This document shows positions 1 through 4,562 of a DNA stretch of 6,470 nt, piece after piece. The DNA is from Candidatus Dojkabacteria bacterium. Its GTDB lineage: Bacteria > Patescibacteriota > Dojkabacteria > SC72 > JAHDCA01. A program made the translations under genes and the position numbers. The stretch is taken from NCBI GenBank assembly GCA_020630115.1, contig JAHDCA010000053.1, positions 1-6,470 on the forward strand. The letters run 5' to 3'. The notes under the pieces are model-generated. The model worked only from the letters and a program-made list of their open reading frames with translations. It was not told where the DNA came from and searched no databases. Within the stretch, counting starts at the first letter, position 1. Every line of letters begins with the position of its first letter.

Positions 1-585
1 AATTATTCTGATTGATGTGTTTAATGAGTTATCGTAAGTAACTACTGGTAGAGCGGTCAGTACTGTGTTGATTAGTAAGAATCCAATGAGTCCAAATATT
101 AAATAGAGGATACTATTTGAGCCGACTGACTTGCAAGATTCAATTAGAGCCGAAAGTAGAAGCATCATCGTTGCTGTGTATATCAAACCAGCTACCAGGC
201 TGAGGGTAAAGAGAATAAAGGTTGCTAATACTAGGTCAAGCCTGTGTGTAAGTTGATGCTGCGTATTTATAAAGAAGTAATTACAACATTCATAGATGAA
301 AATACATGCGAAAGGGACTGTGAAGAAAAATAAAATCTCTTCAATCGGCAATCCGATGAATTCGTATCCAGTTACAAAGTTACTATTAAAACTCCAGACA
401 TTTGATATCTCAAACAGTTTGTCCCAAAGTATTAAAGGGATGCTAGATATTAGTGCTGTTGCGAGTATAGCAGGGGCTTTTCTGTAGTATCGAATTTTCG
501 ACTCAAAACTCAAACAGAATACACTTAAAAATATTAGAATATTCAGCAACAAGTATGTATATTTTTGAAATTCGATAATATACAA
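1..585 (-). CDS. Lycopene cyclase, fused CrtYcd type (C-terminus cut by window edge)
   Basis: This integral membrane enzyme family cyclises the ends of lycopene to form beta-carotene-type rings. Reading the minus strand, the frame is open from 585 to the left edge (195 codons) and is almost entirely hydrophobic helices. Family motifs appear in order: KYTYLLLN near the N-terminus, LILWD (51-55), VWSFN (63-67), the hallmark GLPIEEILFFFTVPFA (78-93), and INTVLTALPVV (172-182). Both halves of the bipartite CrtYc/CrtYd architecture are therefore in one chain. Roughly 35 residues, including the usual R-I-G-x-I-P-x-E-D region, should lie beyond the edge. The start is uncertain. TTG at 585 is the first possible codon after an in-frame TAA (588-586), but a TATAAT box at 590-585 would place transcription downstream of it, so an unusual ATT start at 579 is possible. 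The family call is firm; cyclisation specificity is not visible. Confidence 0.85.
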   Translation of the reverse strand, partial: MYIIEFQKYTYLLLNILIFLSVFCLSFESKIRYYRKAPAILATALISSIPLILWDKLFEISNVWSFNSNFVTGYEFIGLPIEEILFFFTVPFACIFIYECCNYFFINTQHQLTHRLDLVLATFILFTLSLVAGLIYTATMMLLLSALIESCKSVGSNSILYLIFGLIGFLLINTVLTALPVVTYDNSLNTSIRII

Positions 586-594
586 TTATATAAA
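565..594 (+). promoter_or_regulatory. Promoter of the 616-1810 gene cluster
   Basis: A -35 TTGAAA at 565-570 and a -10 TATAAA at 589-594 are separated by 18 bases, predicting a start near 600 and a leader of about 15 bases before ATG 616. This argues that the in-frame TTG at 565 is promoter sequence, not a start codon. Confidence 0.55.
585..590 (-). promoter_or_regulatory. -10 box for the lycopene cyclase gene
   Basis: On the minus strand, TATAAT occupies 590 to 585, directly at the proposed 5' end of the cyclase gene. No good -35 hexamer lies 16-18 bases upstream. Transcription would begin around 579-577, giving an essentially leaderless message. It overlaps the oppositely oriented -10 box of the next gene. 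Confidence 0.5.
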
Positions 595-615
595 ATAAAT
601 TCAAAAAATAAACAG

Positions 616-1245
616 ATGTCTGAAAACCTTGAAAGTAATAATGAGCAGCAAGTGAAAGGTAAGAGCAGAAGTTCACAAATTCTAAAAATTTTATTGATAA
701 TTTTAGTTTCATTAGTTGTTATATGTGGCTGCTGTGGACTACTATTTACCGGTTCTATAATCGGATGGGTTCAGGATGAAGATAGCTCATTTAGTGAGAT
801 TTTTGGTGGTTATGAATTGGTTGTTCAGCAAACAGTGTGGGAGACTCCTTTTGATTATGATGGTGTTACATGGGAATTCACGTCTGTCGAGAAGCTCGGA
901 AACCAACTAAGTCCAATCCGCTCCTTTGGTACTAATTGTAATGCAAAGAAAAATCACGAATTTGTTAAAGTAAATGTAACTATTACAAATGAGAATAATA
1001 ATGAGTATTCGAATTATGAAGATTTTGAAATTATATTTCTAAATAATGAGTATGACGTTACAACCAAAGCAACAAGTTGTGTTGATTATGACGCATATAG
1101 TTTGCAGGGTGTAGAAGGTAATAGTGTTTATAAGGCCTCTTTTGTCTATGAAGTGCCTACAGGTATGGATATATTTGAGTTAAGGTTGGGAAATGAGGAT
1201 CTCTTAGACAATAGCTATATGAATGTTAGCTTTAACTTACTGTAA
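616..1245 (+). CDS. Single-pass membrane protein with DUF4352-like ectodomain
   Basis: The product (209 residues) has a short polar, basic N-terminal tail (1-21), one strong transmembrane segment (about 22-50, containing C37, C39 and C40) and an extracytoplasmic acidic, Asn-rich domain (about 60-209). The ectodomain has the DUF4352 pattern: YDGVTWEFTSVEKL, then EFVKVNVTITNENN, then a FEIIFLNNEYDV strand and an ASFVYEVP strand before the last sheet. Such domains are immunoglobulin-like beta sandwiches on secreted or lipid-anchored proteins, usually of unknown role. C108 and C155 could form a disulfide. ATG 616 is preferred over TTG 565 because the intervening bases hold a promoter. It leads a tight cluster, with the next start 6 bases after its stop. 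Substrate or partner is unknown. Confidence 0.8.
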   Translation: MSENLESNNEQQVKGKSRSSQILKILLIILVSLVVICGCCGLLFTGSIIGWVQDEDSSFSEIFGGYELVVQQTVWETPFDYDGVTWEFTSVEKLGNQLSPIRSFGTNCNAKKNHEFVKVNVTITNENNNEYSNYEDFEIIFLNNEYDVTTKATSCVDYDAYSLQGVEGNSVYKASFVYEVPTGMDIFELRLGNEDLLDNSYMNVSFNLL

Positions 1246-1251
1246 TTAATT

Positions 1252-1644
1252 ATGAGTAATAAACTGCGAGTACCGCACTTAGCGATAAATACTAAAAAAT
1301 TAAATGAGACAATAGCTTTCTACGAAGCATTAGATTTTAACGAAGTAGGTAGGGATTTCTCCGAAAGTTCTAATAGGTTAAGGGTTGTCATGGAGTCTGA
1401 AATTTTTATACTTGAGCTGTTTGATAGGGGAGAACATAAATATTCTTCTGCCACACAATCTGATAGTGAAGGTTTTTATCATATCGCTTTCCCAGTAAGT
1501 TCTTTAAGACTTTACTACGATAGGTTGGAGGAGCTTGGTGTTGAGTTCGAAAGGGAGTATACACATCGACCATCAGGGCATTACATGTGCTTTGCAAAAG
1601 ATCCAAATGGTTTGGTTGTTGAATTGATCTCCGAAAATGAATAA
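1252..1644 (+). CDS. VOC-superfamily (glyoxalase/bleomycin-resistance fold) protein
   Basis: A 130-residue protein of the usual size for a vicinal-oxygen-chelate protein with two beta-alpha-beta-beta-beta modules. All four canonical metal-ligand positions are filled: H9 (in VPHLAI), E55 (in FILELF), H77 (in FYHIAF) and E124 (in LVVELIS). The ending DPNGLVVELI is a classic VOC signature, and TIAFYEALDF is the typical first helix. This H/E/H/E set is the one seen in glyoxalase I, so a metal-dependent isomerase, dioxygenase or thiol transferase activity is possible, but the substrate cannot be read from sequence. It follows the DUF4352-like gene by 6 bases and overlaps a small membrane-protein gene by 8, so the three are probably co-transcribed. 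No Shine-Dalgarno sequence precedes the ATG. Confidence 0.88.
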   Translation: MSNKLRVPHLAINTKKLNETIAFYEALDFNEVGRDFSESSNRLRVVMESEIFILELFDRGEHKYSSATQSDSEGFYHIAFPVSSLRLYYDRLEELGVEFEREYTHRPSGHYMCFAKDPNGLVVELISENE

Positions 1645-1810
1645 AAACGTACTGATAAATATCATACTTGGCGTTTTTATATATCTACTCTTTAGCTTCT
1701 CAATGTTTTTGGGTTTACAGGTCAACACTTGGATGGGAAATCTTGGGATGATTATCTCCCTTTCAATACTGTTTCTGGTTGTCTTTTTGAGAGGTAAAAA
1801 ACGGTTGTAG
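1637..1810 (+). CDS. Small two-helix membrane protein (57 residues)
   Basis: ATG at 1637 lies inside the last codons of the VOC gene in another frame (8-base overlap) and opens a 57-codon frame ending at TAG 1808-1810. The product begins MNKNVLINIILGVFIYLLFS, has a first hydrophobic helix (about 5-27), a short polar turn with N30, W32 and N35, a second hydrophobic helix (about 36-51), and ends in a basic cluster RGKKRL. Positive residues near both ends suggest a hairpin with both termini in the cytoplasm. The overlap style is typical of translational coupling. No homologous family is recognised. It could be a genuine micro-protein or, less likely, a chance hydrophobic frame in AT-rich DNA. 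Confidence 0.6.
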   Translation: MNKNVLINIILGVFIYLLFSFSMFLGLQVNTWMGNLGMIISLSILFLVVFLRGKKRL

Positions 1811-1929
1811 ATTTAATCCACTTATAGAGTTTGCTTATTTAAGTTTTATTAGCAAATCCACTCCCCCTGATATAGAGGTCTCTAAAAGTAGTGTATCTAT
1901 TTTTCTCCTTTGAATACTACAAGTCATTG

Positions 1930-1959
1930 AAGAGATCCCGGTAATAAAAGGGATTCTTT
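1930..1959 (+). terminator. Weak candidate terminator for the 616-1810 cluster
   Basis: ATCCC (1935-1939) pairs with GGGAT (1950-1954) across a 10-base loop. The stem extends outward by a G-T wobble, one mismatch and an AAG/TTT segment. The following bases are only moderately T-rich, and a run of eight T lies 18 bases farther on. It sits 120 bases after the last stop, so this is a tentative call. Confidence 0.3.
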
Positions 1960-2004
1960 AAGTAATAACTAATTCTGTTTTTTTTACTATTAAAAGTTAA
2001 TGAA

Positions 2005-2028
2005 TTGACGTTAACTTGTATAAGTTAA
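2005..2028 (+). promoter_or_regulatory. Promoter/operator region of the surface-protein gene
   Basis: TTGACG (2005-2010) is a near-consensus -35 hexamer immediately followed by a perfect inverted repeat TTAACTT-GTAT-AAGTTAA (2011-2028). The -10 is ambiguous: TATAAG (2019-2024) sits within the palindrome but is too close to TTGACG, and TAAATT (2026-2031) gives a 15-base spacer. Either way the palindrome would overlap RNA polymerase contacts, as an operator would. Confidence 0.35.
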
Positions 2029-2049
2029 ATTTTTTATTCTAATTGCAAA

Positions 2050-3540
2050 ATGAAAAAATATTTTTCAAGCATATTGGCAATTGTTTTAGTAATGAGCTTT
2101 GGGGTTGATGCATCCCACGCTCAGCAAACACTGCCAGAACCTAATCCACAAGTTGCGGATTTTGATAAGAACACAGAAGCAAAGCCTATTACTACTCAAA
2201 GAGTAGAGTTACCTACGGATCAAGGTGATGGTACTGGTGGTACTCCAACGATTACAACTGGAGCTACAGCTGATCCGATCGCAAACAACTCGCATATTGT
2301 TATCTATCCATTATTTGATGGTAATTTAATCCCTATGGATACTAACAATCCTGCTGATAATCCTTTTTCATTAGGATATCCTTATGCAGATGAGTTCGCA
2401 TCATTATTGGTAGGAACATCGTTACACTCAATGATGGAGAGTAATGTTTTGGAGTACTATGATTGGCCATTTTTATTTTCGTACATGCCAGCTGCAGACT
2501 ATAATGTCACTCTAGACATTGACGACATGGGTACACCAGGTGTAACTGCTGTGGATACAGCTGATGATGTTTGGGCAATCTACATTGAGGTGCTAACACC
2601 TCCGACTGCAGGAACACTGTTCTCATCAGAAATTGCTACTTCAGATGGTACAACAGTAGTAATCTCAGTATCACCACTTATTGATGTTGAAGCTTGTGTA
2701 AACACACCTCCAGCTGCTGGTCCTATATCAGGAACAGCTAATAAGTGTGAGGTATATCAAGAATTAAATTCTCATACTGTAACTCCTTCAGTAGCATCAA
2801 TCCCAGCAAATGGTAGCCTGAACGTTACTCACGCAGGACTTACTTACGGTACTTGGGATACGATGTTTGAAGCTTTAAATGGAACTACTTTGAGTGGAAC
2901 ACTTTCACTAACTGATTATGCTTCTGCAAGTACAGCTTATGCAATAGATGTTGACAATACATCTCTAACTGATTTTTATATTGATGCTGGTCTAAATTAT
3001 CAGTTCTTAGAACTTTTTGGTGACTCGTACGATATGTTCAGTTTTTGGATGGATACAGTATCTTTGACTGATCCAAATGATCCACTTGGAGCTGGTTATA
3101 GTATGCAAATTGATAACCAGTCATCTGTAACTGTTGAAATGGATTACTCCGAGCCGCAGGTTACTGATGTCTTAGGAGCTTCAATTTCAATCAATGGCGA
3201 TGGTTTTGGATTCGATGATGAATGTACTGTTTATGTTGATGGTGTAGTTGCTGATAATATCGTTTGTTCAGAAGATCTAGTGACATTTGATGTACCTATG
3301 ACTCTTGAAGAGAAGTGCGATCCAGTACAGATTGTTGTAGAAAGATTTGATGGGAGTGTTCTTAACACTAACTCAGGCTCAGAGGCTATGGGTGGAGCAT
3401 CTTTCTTGAACTCAGAAGCAGTATGTGATGAGCCAGTACTTACTTCAACAGGAACTTTTGTTGTAGGGTTTTATGCAGTTGCTTTTGTACTATTAGGATT
3501 TGGTCTATCAACGTCGGTTGTTAGAAGAGAGTTAGTATAA
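2050..3540 (+). CDS. Secreted, C-terminally membrane-anchored surface protein with IPT/TIG-like domain
   Basis: The 496-residue product has a Sec signal peptide (MKKYFSS, hydrophobic 8-18, likely cleavage after SHA at 24), then a low-complexity Pro/Thr/Gly linker (about 25-80). A long acidic, Thr/Ser/Ala-rich beta-type ectodomain (81-365) follows. Residues 369-435 resemble an IPT/TIG immunoglobulin-like domain (PQVTDVLGASISINGDGFGF, then VYVDGVVADNIV and VTFDVP). The C-terminus has a transmembrane helix (469-487) and a basic tail VVRRELV, giving a type I topology with the bulk outside the cell. Six cysteines (216, 233, 392, 406, 423, 459) are all extracytoplasmic and could form disulfides. 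There is no LPXTG motif. The gene stands alone between its own promoter region and a strong terminator. The middle 280 residues match no family I recognise; adhesion or envelope-layer roles are guesses. Confidence 0.85.
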   Translation: MKKYFSSILAIVLVMSFGVDASHAQQTLPEPNPQVADFDKNTEAKPITTQRVELPTDQGDGTGGTPTITTGATADPIANNSHIVIYPLFDGNLIPMDTNNPADNPFSLGYPYADEFASLLVGTSLHSMMESNVLEYYDWPFLFSYMPAADYNVTLDIDDMGTPGVTAVDTADDVWAIYIEVLTPPTAGTLFSSEIATSDGTTVVISVSPLIDVEACVNTPPAAGPISGTANKCEVYQELNSHTVTPSVASIPANGSLNVTHAGLTYGTWDTMFEALNGTTLSGTLSLTDYASASTAYAIDVDNTSLTDFYIDAGLNYQFLELFGDSYDMFSFWMDTVSLTDPNDPLGAGYSMQIDNQSSVTVEMDYSEPQVTDVLGASISINGDGFGFDDECTVYVDGVVADNIVCSEDLVTFDVPMTLEEKCDPVQIVVERFDGSVLNTNSGSEAMGGASFLNSEAVCDEPVLTSTGTFVVGFYAVAFVLLGFGLSTSVVRRELV

Positions 3541-3569
3541 AAGTTGCTTTGATTGGCTTTTAGGTATTA

Positions 3570-3597
3570 GAGGTGTCATATTGACACCTCTTTTTTT
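3570..3597 (+). terminator. Rho-independent terminator of the surface-protein gene
   Basis: A perfect 9-bp stem GAGGTGTCA (3570-3578) / TGACACCTC (3582-3590) with a 3-base loop is followed by seven T (3591-3597). It starts 29 bases after the stop codon. Confidence 0.93.
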
Positions 3598-3623
3598 ATA
3601 TTATATAGTCAGCGAATATTGAG

Positions 3624-3632
3624 TGATATAAT
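3624..3632 (+). promoter_or_regulatory. Extended -10 promoter of the AlkB-like gene
   Basis: TGATATAAT is a perfect extended -10 element (TG-n-TATAAT). Only six bases separate it from ATG 3639, so transcription should start at or within a base of the start codon, producing a leaderless mRNA. No clear -35 is present, which an extended -10 can compensate for. Confidence 0.7.
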
Positions 3633-3638
3633 CATTCA

Positions 3639-4202
3639 ATGAATAAACTTCCCTCCCTAGTTCATAAAAAGAATTTTTTGTCTAAACAAGAGCAAGCTGA
3701 GATCTTATCGCAAGTTGATAAGCAAGAATGGATTCTAGATCTAAAAAGGCGTGTCCAGCATTACGGTTATAAGTATGATTATAGAAGGCGCTCAATTGAC
3801 CTCTCAATGAGTCTAGGCCCACTACCTGACTGGCTTAAAAGTTTGCAGAGTTTTGTAAGTAAGGTCTCAGATATAAAGGGGGACTTTGATCAAGTAATTG
3901 TAAACGAGTACCTCCCAGGTCAAGGAATAGCACATCACGTTGACTGTGAGCCCTGCTTTGGCGAACTAATAGTTACACTTAGTTTGGGTTCTTCGTGTAT
4001 CTTCGAGCTAGTAAACCTTAAAAATAAAGAAAAGCTTGAATACTTTCTTGAACCGGGAGATCTTGTCAGTATGAGTAGGGAGTCAAGATACGAATGGAAG
4101 CATGGAATACCTGCAAGAAAGTCCGACAACTTTAGAGGTCTGAAAATTTCAAGAGGTAGAAGGGTATTTATAACTTTTAGACAGGTAATATTACAAGATT
4201 AA
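3639..4202 (+). CDS. AlkB-like Fe(II)/2-oxoglutarate-dependent dioxygenase
   Basis: Members of this superfamily oxidatively demethylate alkylated bases in DNA or RNA, or modify tRNA, using Fe(II) and 2-oxoglutarate. The 187-residue protein has all cofactor residues: the iron ligands H100-V-D102 (in NEYLPGQGIAHHVD) and H155 (in YEWKHGIP), and the 2-oxoglutarate arginines R175 and R181 in RVFITFR, with the spacing of the AlkB RxxxxxR motif. Also typical are YGYKYDY (42-48), TLSLGSSCIFEL (113-124) and LEPGDLVSMS (137-146). It lacks fused RNA-recognition or methyltransferase domains and is slightly shorter than E. coli AlkB. The overall pattern is closer to the ALKBH8-type catalytic core than to the classic Ada-regulated enzyme, so a tRNA or nucleic-acid substrate cannot be assigned. 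C103 and C106 lie next to the iron site. It is monocistronic. Confidence 0.9.
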   Translation: MNKLPSLVHKKNFLSKQEQAEILSQVDKQEWILDLKRRVQHYGYKYDYRRRSIDLSMSLGPLPDWLKSLQSFVSKVSDIKGDFDQVIVNEYLPGQGIAHHVDCEPCFGELIVTLSLGSSCIFELVNLKNKEKLEYFLEPGDLVSMSRESRYEWKHGIPARKSDNFRGLKISRGRRVFITFRQVILQD

Positions 4203-4210
4203 GGATCTGT

Positions 4211-4237
4211 AAATAAAAAAAATACCCTTGCGGGTAT
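4211..4237 (-). terminator. Terminator of tRNA-Asp
   Basis: On the minus strand ATACCC-GCAA-GGGTAT (4237 to 4222) forms a 6-bp stem with a 4-base loop whose end runs into a continuous T tract (4222-4215), 19 bases after the tRNA 3' end. Read on the plus strand it has a poorer T tract, but it may also help end the AlkB-like transcript. Confidence 0.8.
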
Positions 4238-4255
4238 ATTGATTTTACTTGAAAA

Positions 4256-4332
4256 TGGCGGAATGGACGAGACTCGAACTCGCAACCTTCTGCGTGACAG
4301 GCAGATGCTCTAACCAGTTGAGCTACCACTCC
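4256..4332 (-). tRNA. tRNA-Asp (anticodon GTC)
   Basis: The minus strand folds into a full 77-base cloverleaf including an encoded CCA. The acceptor GGAGTGG/CCATTCC (one G-T pair), D-stem GCTC/GAGC, anticodon stem TCTGC/GCAGA with loop CTGTCAC, and T-stem GCGAG/CTCGT with loop TTCGAGT are all present. The anticodon is GTC and the discriminator is G, both as expected for tRNA-Asp. It is flanked by its own promoter and terminator and is transcribed alone. An 8-base inverted repeat (4253-4260 and 4337-4344) links leader and trailer. Confidence 0.96.
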
Positions 4333-4358
4333 GTAGCGCCATTTAAAAGTACGAGAGT

Positions 4359-4387
4359 AGTATATCAGGAAGATTAAATGTTAACAA
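4359..4387 (-). promoter_or_regulatory. Promoter of tRNA-Asp
   Basis: On the minus strand TTGTTA (4387-4382), a 17-base spacer and TATACT (4364-4359) form a strong sigma-70-type promoter. The -10 is also preceded by TGA, an extended -10. Transcription should start near 4352, about 20 bases before the mature 5' end. Confidence 0.75.
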
Positions 4388-4409
4388 TATAAAATTGTAA
4401 CAATTCTTC

Positions 4410-4436
4410 TTTACATTACTTCACATACATTTCACA
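4410..4436 (+). promoter_or_regulatory. Phased TTNACA direct repeats (PhoP/PhoB-box-like)
   Basis: Three hexamers TTTACA (4410-4415), TTCACA (4420-4425) and TTCACA (4431-4436) start 10 and 11 bases apart, on one face of the helix. This matches the known form of Bacillus PhoP boxes and other OmpR-family operators (TTNACA repeats spaced about 11 bp). A further TTAACA is at 4381-4386. They lie upstream of the 4563 gene and upstream of the tRNA promoter on the other strand. Binding by a response regulator is an inference. Confidence 0.4.
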
Positions 4437-4446
4437 TTAAAAATCA

Positions 4447-4460
4447 TAGAATACTAGTAT
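4447..4460 (+). promoter_or_regulatory. Candidate -10 and palindrome upstream of the 4563 gene
   Basis: TAGAAT (4447-4452) or TAGTAT (4455-4460) could be the -10 of a promoter activated from the adjacent TTNACA repeats; TTCACA at 4431 is 18 bases from TAGTAT. The region contains the perfect 10-base palindrome ATACTAGTAT (4451-4460). Initiation here would give a leader of about 95 bases that includes the hairpin at 4497-4522. Confidence 0.35.
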
Positions 4461-4496
4461 CTTAAATCTGATTCTAGAAAAGGGTTTAAGAAAAAG

Positions 4497-4522
4497 AAAT
4501 CCCGTTTTGAGAAACAGGATTT
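4497..4522. other. Hairpin in the leader of the 4563 gene
   Basis: AAATCC (4497-4502) pairs with GGATTT (4517-4522), then one C/A mismatch, then GTTT/AAAC closes a TGAG loop. On the plus strand no T tract follows, so it is not a plus-strand terminator. On the minus strand it is followed by a T-rich stretch and could stop antisense transcription coming from the right. Otherwise it may stabilise or regulate the mRNA leader. Confidence 0.5.
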
Positions 4523-4536
4523 ATACAGTAAAATAT

Positions 4537-4542
4537 TATAAC
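4537..4542 (+). promoter_or_regulatory. Alternative proximal -10 for the 4563 gene
   Basis: TATAAC matches five of six -10 positions and would give a leader of about 13 bases before ATG 4563. No matching -35 lies upstream, so it competes with the distal candidates at 4447-4460. Confidence 0.35.
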
Positions 4543-4562
4543 TAAGATTAATACAAAAAGAA

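Larger units (their letters stand above)
1811..2049. other. 239-base intergenic region
   Basis: No open frame of convincing length was found here. It contains a hairpin with TTTGCT/AGCAAA arms (1830-1835 and 1851-1856), a two-part direct repeat (AATCCACT...TATAGAG at 1815-1829 and again, split by 8 extra bases, at 1855-1877), a weak terminator-like hairpin (1930-1959), a run of eight T at 1978-1985, and a palindrome next to a -35-like hexamer just before the surface-protein gene. Confidence 0.6.

Noticed and set aside
296..487. Plus-strand 63-codon frame
   Set aside because: It lies antisense to the lycopene cyclase frame, whose conserved motifs are clear, and shows no domain or start signal of its own.
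565..615. TTG start extending the DUF4352-like protein by 17 residues
   Set aside because: The segment contains a good -35/-10 pair and the divergent promoter; ATG 616 gives a normal N-terminal tail.
503..712. Minus-strand 69-codon hydrophobic frame
   Set aside because: Antisense to the DUF4352-like gene start and out of frame with the cyclase; the hydrophobicity reflects AT-rich sequence opposite a membrane segment.
1406..1606. Minus-strand frame within the VOC gene
   Set aside because: The plus frame retains all four metal ligands and the VOC signature; the reverse frame is a shadow.
3935..4129. Minus-strand frame within the AlkB-like gene
   Set aside because: Opposite a complete AlkB catalytic core; no independent evidence.
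3639..4202. CxxC near the AlkB iron site as a novel redox motif
   Set aside because: The residues are C103 and C106 next to HxD, but bacterial AlkB-like proteins vary here and there is no supporting context, so no special role is claimed.
4256..4344. tRNA gene as an integration (att) site
   Set aside because: No partial tRNA duplicate, integrase or mobile gene is present; the flanking repeat is inverted, not direct.
4381..4440. Short repeats that might suggest a CRISPR-like or iteron array
   Set aside because: The units are only six to seven bases with 10-11 base spacing and just three or four copies, which fits a transcription-factor operator far better.
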